Part shown: positions 34,301 through 45,467 of the stretch, piece after piece | How the letters are laid out: each line of letters begins with the position of its first letter | Position numbering within the stretch: the stretch's first letter is position 1 | Assembly: GCA_033439685.1 (NCBI GenBank) | Contig: JAUEDM010000001.1 | Location: 2,728,001-2,792,000 of the forward strand | Source: Apodospora peruviana | Taxonomy: Eukaryota; Ascomycota; Sordariomycetes; Sordariales; Lasiosphaeriaceae | Length of the DNA stretch: 64,000 nt | Reading direction: 5' to 3' | Translations under genes and position numbers: made by a program | Notes under the pieces: model-generated | The model's database searches: none | The model's input: the letters and a program-made list of their open reading frames with translations, nothing else | Told to the model about the DNA's origin: nothing

Positions 34301-36192
34301 GAAGAAACATCCGAAATAAATGGGAAGGCCTACCAACCACTGCATGGGGTTTGCTGTCCCGGACCCGAACACGGGAGATCTTCTGCATTAGGTAGTTTCG
34401 TCGGTTCATGACCATCCGTATCCTACCAATTAACAGACACAACAGCAAAAGCGCAGCTTGCATACTCCGTATAAATGACATTTCTCTTTTCTTCTTCTCC
34501 TTCTTTTTGTAATGTCTCTCCGAGACCAACAGGAAGACGGGCATGACATTATAGTCGCACAATAATGCATATCAGTATACCGTGCCCGGTGGGAAGATCG
34601 GTGTCTCTCGGCTATCTTCTATCTGATTATCACATTTCCTGTGTTTGAGCAGTTCCTTTCTGATTTTGACTGACCGCCATGGCCGGTAATCTGCATGCCA
34701 ACTCACCTAATTAGCTACAGTAGCTACCTACGTACCTAAGGTGGCTGCATGATGATCATAGAACGCCGGATAGAAACCCGGCCGGACGGACGGGGGGTGG
34801 ATTTGCGAAATGTCTCAGTCAGACCCGTATCTTGATGTATTCCTCTGGACCCACTGGGACTACCGGTACGGATATCATAATGCCAGTAACGGTCGATGCT
34901 GGTGAACTCTAACGGATTACTCCGTAACTACTACCTTAATCTGGCGTAAATATGGTGCTGAACGCCATGTCTTAGAAATCTTCTTCGTTACCGCGCCTGC
35001 TTCCAAGTGGCTTTTTGTTGTCGATGAAGAGCTTGAATGTCCGGCCGGTGGGGAAAGGAGACGAAGAGCCAAGGGACACTGGTGATCGCTCAACATGGGA
35101 AGCTCGATCACATAGCAGATCTCGCGTTGCTTGGCATACATGAACTAAGTGTCAAGATTGAGTCTTGGGGCTGCCAGACAAATATTCCACAGGTATCTGC
35201 TTATGCAAATCGAAGCGGATTCAGTTTCACGGGGACTTGCTCACTTCCACTTGGTCGGCCGGCTACATGTATGTAATTCGAGTTAAGATACCCTAGTTAC
35301 AGTTCACGGCCCAGATCTCGTCTGTGGTCATTTCTCCTTGTGTGTAGAGGGACTTTTGATATTCTGCATTATATAGAATTTGATTTATTATATCCACAAA
35401 ATCATGCCAATATATCAGTATAGCGTAAACAGAAACCCTTCTTCGCCTAGGTACCTAAGGTACCTAGATAATTACCAGTCCAATTGAAACTCCCATGCCG
35501 TTAATCTTAAGAACCAACCCCCAACTCACCCGTTTATTAACACGGGCGCTCAGCCAAGAACACCACCCACACATCAACCTTCTTGTTTCTTCATCAACCA
35601 CTCTCCCGCTCCGTCTCTCAATGATCCGAAATGTCCCTTCGTATAAATCCTGTTCTACACATGCGTAGGGGCCCTTCGCCAGCCTTGCCGCACTCGCACC
35701 AAACATTATACGTACTCACTCAGCCATCCCTGAATAGGTACCTGGTAGCCTCCTAAACACTTCCATGTTGTCCTAGATCAACTTGTTAACATGTTCCAGA
35801 TGGCTATCGCATCAGTGAGGCCAGGTATATTAAAGCGACACCGCGGAAAAAACTTGGATGTTTAAGCAGAGACCTTGAGACCGAAATTTTGACACCGCCG
35901 TCTCGATGCCTCGACCTAAAGAATCGTATGTGCCAGTTACCACCATAAAAGACCGCAATAAGGTCTGAGGTCGGACTCGGTCCATGGCATCGGTATTCCT
36001 TGGCGACCTTTGCTGCGGATGGAAGAGGGAACGTTTGTTTGTCAGGGCGACGACGGCATGTCTAGATCTGGCCGAAGATGTGGCACTCCAATCGGCAACC
36101 ATGTCGCTGTTGCAGATGCTCCACGAAGAGTGGATGTTGACCCTTTGTGTGCTTCTTGTTCTGGAAGTGGAGCAAAGATTTCCAACTTGATC
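31360..36192. other. Gene-poor accessory stretch between DUF1765 and tRNA-His
   Basis: 4.8 kb without a credible protein gene. An 80-codon ORF at 35464-35706 (-) has mixed composition but no recognisable domain. CCTAGGTACC-type micro-repeats cluster here (near 32548, 34728, 35450 and 35738). A TACGGAGTA repeat copy lies at 33810, and related pieces occur at 34467 and 34915. The DUF1765 promoter lies at the left end. Confidence 0.45.
33810..33829 (+). repeat. Copy 2 of the 20-bp inverted micro-repeat
   Basis: Identical over 20 bases to the reverse complement of 19386-19405. It carries the palindrome TCCGTACGGA preceded by TACGGAGTAT. Confidence 0.8.
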
Positions 36193-36280
36193 GGGATAAT
36201 AGTATAGTGGTCAGTACTTCTCGTTGTGGTTAAAGTAACTAACATCCGAGAGGACCCAGGTTCGATTCCTGGTTATCCCA
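36193..36280 (+). tRNA. tRNA-His (anticodon GTG) with a 16-nt intron
   Basis: A full cloverleaf can be drawn. The acceptor is GGGATAA paired with TTATCCC and discriminator A (36280). The D stem is GTAT/GTAC, the anticodon stem TCTCG/CGAGA, and the T arm CCAGG-TTCGATT-CCTGG. The loop reads TT-GTG-G, giving anticodon GTG (His). A 16-nt intron (36230-36245) sits at the canonical place one base 3' of the anticodon, as in other nuclear tRNA introns. Spliced length is 72 nt. The B box GGTTCGATTCC is intact. A T-rich stretch follows directly (36288-36300), fitting a Pol III terminator. The -1 G of mature tRNA-His would be added after transcription. Confidence 0.88.
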
Positions 36281-36287
36281 TTCTTTT

Positions 36288-36300
36288 GTGTTTTTTTTCA
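36288..36300 (+). terminator. Pol III T-tract terminator of tRNA-His
   Basis: Runs of T, including a TTTTTTTT stretch, begin 8-12 nt after the discriminator base, the usual spacing for RNA polymerase III termination. Confidence 0.65.
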
Positions 36301-37289
36301 CCTTTCTTCTTTCCACCATCCTGGCAGTTCGTTTCGTTCATAAGCTTCCAGGTCGCGAAGCAGAGGGACATACCGGTTGTTAAAGAACTGAACCCGCAGA
36401 GCCCGATGATGTCAGGGGGGCCGGGTGAGATCCCTCCCTGCGACAAATTTGTGCTTGGGGCCAGCCTGGAAATTGGAAGATGAAAAAGACCATTGTCGAC
36501 AAAGATTCGGCGGGACTTGAAGACTCCCTGGCGTTCGTTGGGTAGACGTGTCTTCGCAGGCACCATTTGTCTGTCGAGATCGGATACCACAACCAAGTAT
36601 CTTGCGGTTAACCAAATTCAGCGAGAATATGGGGTGTAGATGTCCACAAAAGACCACAGATATATGGTGGTGAAGGATGATCAACTTCCCGAGTGTTTCC
36701 TACAAGCAAAGCCGTGAGGCAACGACGAGGAATGGCGTCGTCGTCGAGGATGCCTGTACACCATTCGACGGTAGTAAGTCTGCACCCAGTACTCGCTCTC
36801 AACATAAGTGGCCTTACCACGATTTCGATAAATATATGTACGCGGTATACAATACAGAAACAAGCGTATTGGAGAGTGGAAACTAGAAATTGGAAGACGG
36901 GATGACATTGCTTGTTGGACGTCTTGCATAACTTTGACACGGAAGGCAGACTCAAAGCTTTTTACTTTAGCTTGTTCTCACAGACATCACAAAACAACCT
37001 TGGAACCCGAGATACTACCGCCAACCCACAGCCGCTGTCTCTGTGACATTGAGCCTCGGCGTCTTGTCACTTCCTTACACGCCAAGGAGTGCCTGTCGGC
37101 ATGCGGATATGAGGAGCATCATATCGCATATCGTCAAGCAGACAGGCCACTAATTACCGGGACAACACTTGTCAAGAATGACCGGGACGGACACTGTTGT
37201 GGACATGCTACTCCGTAGGGCACGACCTCGGAACGAGACAGAATTGCCGGTAGTGGACGCCGACGGAGTGAACTTCGAGGTCAGGTACT

Positions 37290-37322
37290 GAGGTAGGTAC
37301 CTACCTAGGTAGGTAGGTAGCT
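37290..37322. repeat. Array of TAGGTACC/CCTAGGTA palindromic micro-repeats
   Basis: Overlapping copies of GGTAGGTACCTACCTAGGTA form a near-perfect palindrome followed by GTAGGTAG. Shorter versions recur at more than ten other intergenic places in the window. Confidence 0.8.
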
Positions 37323-37906
37323 GCCAGTGTTCTCTTAGCCCCTGTCGTGACATCCCAATCAGATTTCCAATGGACGAAACGTGACTGTCTCGAGTGCAGT
37401 GGTGAAAGAAAAAGGGTTATCACGACCGAGAATGACTGGTACCTACCTAGGTACAAACTTCCAGTGCTCGGCAAACAGTGGAGCAGCGAATCGTGAAAAC
37501 CCCCACCCCGATGGACTGTCGTCGGCTGTCCCCGGATTTAGTATGGCACAACCTTAAACCCGCAGATCTAAGATCTCCACAAGCATGTCACTGCCTCTTT
37601 CCGATTCGCTGATCCTCAAGCGATAAGGCTGACGCCCAAGGGACGCCTTCCCTTTCCGGGAAAGATTTCAATGACAAACTGAAACTCTTGCAACTTCAAG
37701 AGAACCAGCGGCAAAAAAACTCCAGTCACGTACTCTTTTGTAAATTAAAAAAAAAAAAAAGTTGTGCAGAGAAACAGGTAGAACAAATCATGGAGCTGTT
37801 TCTCAAAATATAAATCCTGCAATCTTTTACTTTTGCAACATTGAGAGCCTTTGTCTCTTTCTCCTTTATCTCAAAGTGTTGGAAACACAAGCGAAAAAAA
37901 AAAGAT

Positions 37907-39337
37907 ATGGAGTCAAAAGCAGCCACGGCGACGACGGTCGATAAGACCTCTCCACTCGAGCCCAGCAACAATGTCCCTAACCATAAAGAAGAAAACATGA
38001 GCAACCATGATGTCGAGGGCCAGAATCACCGCCCAGAGCCCACCCCTGCCGTGGCCGATGATGGACAAAATTCCGACAGCAGGTTGTCGGCATTCAAGTC
38101 GCTCGGCTTCCTCGACCGCTTCCTCGCCGTGTGGATCTTCCTCGCCATGCTCGTCGGCATCCTCCTCGGGAATTTTGTCGACGATGTTGGGCCGGCGCTA
38201 CAAAAGGGCACCTTTGTCGACGTTTCGTTGCCGATAGGTATGGCTGATAACATCCCCGGTTCAGCGTCGGGTACATGCAAGCATTAATTAACATGCGTGT
38301 GATTATCAGCAATCGGGCTTCTGGTCATGATGTACCCAATATTGTGCAAAGTGCAATACGAAAAGCTACATCATGTCTTCCGCGAGAGACAGGTCTGGGT
38401 CCAACTTGGATTTAGCGTAGTTGTCAATTGGATTGTGGCCCCCCTGATCATGGTAAACAAACATACCTTTTGGCCCCGTTTTTATGAGGCAGGGTATTTC
38501 AGGAAACTAACGGATTTTCCAGCTTGGTCTTTCCTGGGCCTTCCTACCCGACAAAGAGGGCTTGCGCGAGGGTCTCATCCTGGTGGGGATCGCCCGCTGC
38601 ATTGCCATGGTACTAATCTGGAATAATCTGGTAATCACGAGCTGCTTTATATCCATTCTTTATTGACAAATTATGGCGAGGAACTAATCAATCTTATAAA
38701 GGCCGGAGGTAACGGTGACTATTGCGCCATCTTGGTCGCTGTCAACTCGATCCTTCAGATTGTCCTCTTCGCGCCCGTGTCAGTGCTCTTCATCCGCGTG
38801 TTCAGCCCAAACAGCAGCGAGATCGACATCTCGTACTCGACCGTTGCCACGAGCGTGGGCGTCTTCTTGGGCATCCCGCTCGGCGCGGCAATGCTCACTC
38901 GCCTCGCCCTGCTCAGTCTCTGCGGTCCCAAGTTCTACCACAACGTCTTCCTCCGCTTCGCGGCACCATGGTCGCTCATCGGGCTACTCTTCACCATCCT
39001 GGTCTTGTTCGCATCGCAAGGAGCCCAGGTCGTGCACCAGATCGTGTCGGTCGTGAGGGTTGCTGCGCCACTCATCGTCTACTTTGCGCTCATCTTCTTC
39101 ACCACCCTGACCACGGCGCATAAGCTGGGGTTCCGGTATGGGTTTGCCATCACCCAGAGCTTCACGGCGGCGAGCAATAACTTTGAGTTGGCCATCGCGG
39201 TTGCGGTTGCGTCGTTTGGCCCCAACTCGGATCAGGCGTTGGCAGCGACGGTAGGCCCTCTGATTGAGGTGCCGGTGCTGTTGGGTCTGGTGTATTTCGT
39301 CAAGTGGGATGCTCGGAGAAGAGGGTGGAAGGAGTGA
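37907..39337 (+). CDS. ACR3: Arsenite efflux permease ACR3
   Basis: A plasma-membrane arsenite (and antimonite) exporter of the ACR3 branch of the bile/arsenite/riboflavin transporter superfamily. Four exons (37907-38237, 38310-38452, 38523-38630, 38702-39337) with introns of 70-72 bp give 405 residues, the normal size. About ten membrane helices follow a polar cytosolic tail of about 65 residues. The family signature with its essential cysteine is present (GIARCIAMVLIWN), and the conserved glutamate motif SNNFELAIAVAV lies near the C-terminus. No arsenate reductase or ArsH-type gene lies beside it. Gene order therefore does not show an ars cluster. Confidence 0.94.
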
Positions 39338-40019
39338 TCAGTCAGGTGAATATGCTCGTGGTTACCGACTACCTCCACACCGACAAGCAGCGGTTAGATG
39401 ATTAGACTTCTTTAGAAATTAAGAGAACAACAGCGCTGTCTCATTTGCAGGTCAACTAGATCTCACGGTCCTACATCTTATCCACTGGGCCTCGTGTCGG
39501 GCGGCCCCCTTGCAGAAAGAGCTGGCATCTCTTTTTACGCAAGATGGCAGCAGTGATGTCCCTTAAGCATGTAACAGGAAAGAAAAACTCTGAAGCAGAA
39601 AATTGCAAAATCGTGGTCATTTCTCAAATACGCGGTATACTAATAAGAGATCCCAGAATGTAAAACTCCCCTTAACCAGAGCAACCCAGATAGTTGATCC
39701 ACTCATAACGAAGAGGACTCTGAAATAAGTCATTTCATTAATCTAACATCGTAACTTTGTTGCTTGCCTATGAATCATAAACTCGTCTCCCAGAAGCACA
39801 CTCTTTTCCTACCACACCCACCATTGGATGCATCCATGGATCTCTTGTCGCTGTCAAAGAGCCTCTGACTCTCAAGAAAGGAATCCTTGCTAAACGAGCC
39901 AGAATTCGACGAATCAAGGGCGGTCGAGACCTGGTTATAATGGACGCTTAGAGCTCAAGGGTCGCCAGGAGTTCGGGCTCCTCGCCACTGACAAAGGCAT
40001 CAATCAGAGCATAGATGCT
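39338..40019. other. Convergent spacer between ACR3 and the secreted-protein gene
   Basis: Two 3' flanks; AT-rich; no gene seen. Confidence 0.55.
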
Positions 40020-40831
40020 CTAAAGAATGGTGGTGAGGGGGTCGGTCGACTCAAGGCCGGTGACGCCATAGTTTTTCTCCAAGGCGACAAGGAAAACGGA
40101 GAGCGTAATATCAATGACTGCGATAGAATCATGCCTTATCAGTACTTCAAACCCCTTGAACCTATAAAGCGAGTATTTGGTAGAAGGCTTACCGGTTCCC
40201 CCTGCGAGGGTAATCGTAATATCGGCAACAAGTCCGATCAACACCGACAACGACGAGTAGCTCTCGCCGAGGCTGGACGACTCGGAAGAGTCCGACGACT
40301 CATAGCCTTCTCCGTAATGGGGGCGGCGCTGGGCCATGCGGGAGATGCCATCATAGAGATTGGCACGGAACGAGGCGAGGGGTGTGGCCAGATCGTCGGT
40401 CATCTCGTCAAGATCGATGGCGGCCTCGGCGGCATCGAGGCTTCCAGCAGCCTCGGGCTTGGAGGAATAGCCCTCGAAGGCAGCAACTGGATGCCGTTAG
40501 CTCAATGGCGTGAGGACGGGGGCATTGTCATAGTTCTCTCACCGTAGTTGTTGTAGTCGGCCTTGAGGGCGGTCAGGGTCTCGCTCATGATCTTGTATTC
40601 GACCATGTTCAGCATGACCATGTGCATCGTGTTGGATTTGGAGCCCATCATGACCATGCGGCCAGCAGCAGCAATGGCATTGGAACCGGCGGTGGTGGCG
40701 TTGGCGTTGGAACCGGCGCTGGCAAGGGCCGAAGGGGCCGAGACGGTAACAGAGACCTGACGCTGCTCGACTTGCGGGAAGGCAAAGACACTGCCGGCCA
40801 TGCAGACCTGGATGATGGCTGAGGTTCTCAT
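40020..40831 (-). CDS. Secreted protein with a Met-rich segment, function unknown
   Basis: I do not recognise a family. Three exons (40543-40831, 40193-40486, 40020-40117) with introns of 56 and 75 bp give 226 residues. The second intron is a multiple of three without a stop, so retention would add 25 residues. The N-terminus is a signal peptide (hydrophobic core IIQVCMAGSVFAF) with likely cleavage before residue 20-25. Next comes an Ala/Ser/Asn-rich stretch (30-58), then a segment with eight methionines between 59 and 82 (MVMMGSK, MHMVMLNM). An acidic/Ser patch (about 142-160) and a hydrophobic Ile/Thr/Val-rich end close it. The mature part has no cysteine. It could be a wall-associated or secreted structural protein; an effector role is only a guess. 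Confidence 0.7.
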
Positions 40832-43800
40832 TTTGAAGGAGTGGTTGCAAGGTGTCGCTGAGAAGTACAAGGGAGTGTGTTGAGAAGTTAGGCCGAGGAT
40901 CTGATGCTGCTGATGCCACTGATGCTGGTGAGAAGGAAGGATTATGTCGAACAAGGCAGGAGATGCCGGTCGTACTTATAGACCAAAGCTTTCAATCCTC
41001 GCCACACATGTCGAGGGCCCTCACGGCTCGGGATGACTTTCGGACCCCCCGCCGTCCTCGAGGATGGATTCGAGATTGGGATGGGCCGAGAGGAGTCCCG
41101 TTTGGATGCGGTCTCGCCCACTCATGGCACGCGGGACATGGTGGTGTTGATGGCTTGATCGTCTGATAGTAGGTGCAACGGCTCACGTCTGTGCCATGTC
41201 TTGGATTCTCATGCAATCATGGGATGCCGCTCTGGAATGAAGAGACGGGTGGCAGAAAGTTCACAACTCGTCCATGCCAACCGCTGATTCAGAAGATCTT
41301 AAAAGGGCCGATACATTTGATAGTGGAATTTGGGAAGGTGCCGGCTGAGTGTGATACCTGGTAGCAATATGACCCGTAGCACTTGCTTTGCACGTTATTT
41401 ACCAAGGCGACGGAGAGAACGGCCCATATTCCACAACAAACTCTACAACTCCCGGCGTCGTGATGGCCGGCCTGGTGCAAACCCTTCCTGGGCAGCCAGG
41501 TAGCAGGTCCGAGTCCGCTACTCCAACATATACCGCCCGTCCTTCTCATCAAAAAGAGATATCCTTCTCCTCGACTTCAAAGCCTGACCGGGGAGAGGAT
41601 TAGCGAGCCTCACGACCAGTCCCGTCAACGTCCACCAACGCCGATGCCACTCGGGGAGATTCTGCAACTCCTTGACTCGGCATTCCTCTTGGCCCGGCAT
41701 TGAACAACCCGTAAGATGGTTGGGACGATGGCAGGAAAGCCAGAAACACTGTTGATCCGCTTGACCGAGCCTCTGACAAAGATCTACCTCCTAATCGACC
41801 AAGCCCAAGTCATGTTTTGCCCACCAGCGATGCCTCGCAAGGAGGCAACAAGAACCAGAGGGTCTGAGATATACCATTCATGAATGTCATACCACCAAGC
41901 CAGCACACCGGAGACTTGAGATCAGAAGAAGAAGGCAGATACGCTGAGCTTGAGAGAGTAAAGACGAAGCCACGCAAGTCCACCTGTGCGTTTCCGAGGT
42001 CGGAGACTATTTGTGTTGGCTGCTTCGTGGCGACCTGGATGCTCTGCTTTGTTCTCTTTACCTCTTTCTACATGTAAGTCCTCGCTCCCTTGGTACTGAA
42101 ATTGTGAGAAAGATGGAGGAACTGACGAAGCCGAGATGCAGTCTCGGGGCGTGCGTGGGCTGGTGGAGTCCGAATAACCAGCATGTGTTCAGCATGAGCA
42201 ACCCTTGCTGGCGTAGTCTTCAGAACTAACTCGCGAGAATGTCAGTTATCACGACAACGCGGTACCGGGTATGGTTTCTGGTCCGGGCTAGCCCCTTGTT
42301 TGTTGGAGAGGTAGATGGAAGAGGAACGGCCAGTGGTGGATTCCCATCATTAATCCAACCCTCCTAGATAAAGTACCTATTCCAACGTTGATACGTTTAA
42401 AGTAGTTGCCATGCAAAAGCTACATAAGCTACTACCCATGTTCGGGTTGTTTCGGCTCAAACCCTCTCTCTGTCCTTCAAGAGAGCACTATATTCACTGG
42501 GAAAGTTCTTAGTTCGACTCACTCACTTGCTCGTGAGCTGATGCTGGGTCCAAACATGGTAACACATGCTGTTGATTCAACGTTGGAAACAGCGTCACAG
42601 TCAAAATGGCAAATAATTTGATATCAACATGGGAGTGCCGCTTATGCATCCAGAAACTTTACATCTCACCCCTTCACTAGCTTTGGACCCTGGCGATCGC
42701 CAACGTCGATCTAGGCATTATACGTACCATGCCACGTATTAGAGACTGTTAAAGAAGGAAGTTGTTCAGATCAGCTACATTGAAACAGACTACCTGCAGC
42801 CAAACTCGCGCTGGCTTTTGAAATCGGCCTATTTTCTCGACGACACTTCCATCTTTAACATTATGTAACTATCAGCCCACACGTACCATGGAGCTTTCCT
42901 GGGTCTTGCGGGGTAGCAACCCTTCGACGCCGCACCCGTCTGTTCCGTGTTACACATGTCGACGTTGTTTCTCGAGAGTGAGAGGCACGAGAGGCCAGCT
43001 TCCATCTAAGGTACTAAGCCATGGACCTCGCCCATTCCCGAGCAACGAGAAGCTGACCTACTCTAAAAGATCGTCGAATGATATAATGAACAACCCGGCG
43101 CAAGTCTGGGAGATGGACTGTATGCATTGACCGGATGACATCAAGGAGAAAAGTGTATTTCCATCTAGCTTCTTTTCAAGTAGCTTCCTGGTAGACAAAA
43201 GAAAGGAACATGCCTTTGCTTCCGTCTAACTCATGCGGGGTATCGAACGCTGCTGTGTGTGAGATGCCCGTAGCACCACACCACCATGCACATCGTACAC
43301 ACCAACACCATAAACCAGAAGGCAACACACGTACCCCTTCTCTCTCATTGGTGAAGTCATCCTGACCTACATATGGAAACCAAATGGCAGAGCCACGGTA
43401 CCAAAGCCCAGTTGGAAAGAGGCAGTGGAGGTACCCTCTACATGGGCCACGAACGCCGGTTACTTGATTGTTAACACGAGGTAGGTAGAGGGTACCTGAA
43501 TACTCCCTCACCATCATCAGGAGATCGGAAGCAGATAGATGCCATCCACCATTGACCCTATCACAAGGCCACTGTCCTTTGTGTCTCTTATAGCCCCGCT
43601 CCCTGCCTCGCTATCCTCCTCCCGACTGCTTACCACTTACAAACCTACCTTACCTAGTTAGTTTACTTACCCTACCTGTCACACACGCCTCAAACTTCGC
43701 AATTCGACTCCGACAACTCTGATTAGAAAGCTCCTCCGTCCTCCTCACCCTCCACCTCCATCTCGCCTTACCTTCACCTCCTCACCACCTACGGACTTAC

Positions 43801-43946
43801 ACCAAGAGGAGAAGCACGATATTTTGGCTCGAGTACCAACAGCCACCACAAGCACACAAGAAACACAAAACAAAGCCTTCACCATTCACCAAAATCTCAT
43901 CAACACAAACTTCCCTCCGCCTCCGCCCCGACCTTCCACCACTACA
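40832..43946. other. Gene-free divergent region
   Basis: 3.1 kb between the secreted-protein gene (-) and the 87-residue gene (+). Only short ORFs; none has a recognisable domain. The right end (43640-43945) is strongly C/T-rich, as expected for a fungal promoter and 5' leader. Confidence 0.5.
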
Positions 43947-44359
43947 ATGGCCGACTCGGGAACCACCGGAGTCCCTCGTAACGAGCGCTCTGACTCGACT
44001 TCCTCAACCGCCTCCAGCAACTCAGCCCGCTCCCCGACCTCGCCGCGTCGGGTACGTCGTCTGCCTTCTTCTCTCCTCTCTGACGGAAATCTCGCTAACA
44101 TAGCAACTCATAGGCATCCCACGGCCTTTTCGAGGGTTTAACCCAACAGAAACGTGGTAACGACCCAATTTCGGTTGCACGTCGGCAGAGCATGAACGAG
44201 CAGCGGCCTCGATCTGGCTTCATCGGCAAGATGTGGAATAAGTAAGCTTTCTTCTCCCCAATCCTCCACGACCCTCATCACTTTCATATAGCGAGACTAA
44301 CTATCTCGTCTTTTCTTTGATGAAACAGTTGGGTCCATGGCCCAGACTCCAATCAGTAG
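43947..44359 (+). CDS. Conserved-looking 87-residue Ser/Arg-rich protein
   Basis: Three short exons (43947-44051, 44114-44241, 44329-44359) with introns of 62 and 87 bp join in frame to 87 residues. The N-terminus is disordered (Ser/Thr/Asn-rich to about 35). The second half has a compact motif: GLFEGLTQQKR, ARRQSMNEQRP and SGFIGKMWNNWVHG. That motif is similar to small proteins common in filamentous fungi, though I cannot name a family or role. The strict splice phases and aromatic ending argue for a real gene. It was missed as a long ORF because of its exon sizes. Confidence 0.72.
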
Positions 44360-45467
44360 AGAGCCGTTCGAGTAAAGAGAGACGAGAAAAGGAGAGTGAT
44401 GGAAGGGAAGGATAACCAGGGCAGGACACCAAACATGATGGAACTTCACTCCTTTTCTGGTATGGCGGAATGAGCGCTTCCCGGGTAAGAGCAGGCCCAC
44501 TTGGAGAGAAGACAAGAACAGAAAGGTCCTTCCCAAGATTGTTATACAACTTTGGATATATCAGGTGCTTGCTTTCTATCATTTGAGCCATGCCCATGCA
44601 CCCCAAGAATGATGGCAATACAAGAAGAAGAAAGAGAGACGACTAGGCAAACTGCGGTAATGGCAGATGTAATGGAGGGTGTTTTGGTTATTTGAGAGGT
44701 ACTCTTTCATTACCTAATGGTGGTGGCCTGCTCTCAGGTCCGGCTTTAATGAACCAGATATTCCTTACAGGGGACATATACCTCTTTTTATCAACTAGTA
44801 TTTCAACCGTTGGCAGGGTACCGGAGTCTTGATAGTGGTCTGCCAAATCTTGCTCTTGGAACATAGTGGTGTTTCAATCGAAAGAGTAAGCAAGCCTGTG
44901 ATAGTAACAACGACTTGCGTGGCAACGCTTGTTTGGCCGGCATGCGGCCCCATGCAATTGTCTAGTCCGGTTTTCGCGGGAAACCTAGAACGATAGAGAC
45001 ATTAGCCTGCACACGGCTCCGCGTGGTTGAGCGGAGAGCTGTATGTTTGTGCTTGGTGAAATGGACAAACACTTGTTCAAGGTATCGGTCATGAGGTGGG
45101 ATCATGAATAGGGCCGGAGAGTATATGGCAGGAACACGTTATAAATCACGAATGACATCGAGTCCGGGCTGATCAAGGCAAGGTGTCGAGTATCCCCGGA
45201 GCGACAGAAGGACAGAGTGTGTACATCAAGAGACGAATGGAGAGGGGCAATAGAAGTGAACGTTGTGTCATTATGAAGGCCAATAGTGAGGTATGCTACG
45301 AAGGCACCAATGCATAACCTCGTTGGGACAGAATTGTAAGATACCATGAAAATAACTCTTTTTTTGCATCCATACTTCCCAAGCATCTCAAACGCCGCCT
45401 AGAAAGCCATTAATTTTCCGGAATGAAGCATCACCCCGCGGGGGGGGGGGGGGGGGGGGCAAGGAGG
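44360..45467. other. Convergent spacer with a poly(G) run
   Basis: 3' flanks of the 87-residue gene and of the KH gene. It holds the G20 run (45440-45459), which is C20 in the KH-gene transcript. No other gene is seen. Confidence 0.55.
45440..45459 (-). repeat. C20 homopolymer in the 3' UTR of the KH-protein gene
   Basis: Twenty consecutive G on the plus strand, hence C20 in the mRNA, begin 8 nt after the TAA stop of the triple-KH gene. They are followed by GCGGGG, which could pair with part of the tract. Homopolymer length may be affected by sequencing. Confidence 0.85.

Larger units (their letters stand above)
36281..37906. other. Spacer upstream of ACR3
   Basis: 1.6 kb with only short ORFs. 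It has the densest GGTAGGTACCTACCTAGGTA palindromic arrays of the window (37290-37322 and 37438-37453). The ACR3 promoter should be in the right part. Confidence 0.5.

Noticed and set aside
35464..35706. 80-codon reverse ORF in the gene-poor centre
   Set aside because: Composition is protein-like, but there is no recognisable domain, no clear splice partner and no promoter signal; too weak to list as a gene.
40500..40547. GTTAGCTCAATGGCG resembling a tRNA D arm
   Set aside because: It lies in the first intron of the secreted-protein gene and no T arm or acceptor pairing follows.
37907..40831. Arsenic or metal gene cluster formed by ACR3 and its neighbour
   Set aside because: The neighbour is a secreted protein of unknown type in the opposite orientation; nothing links it to arsenic.
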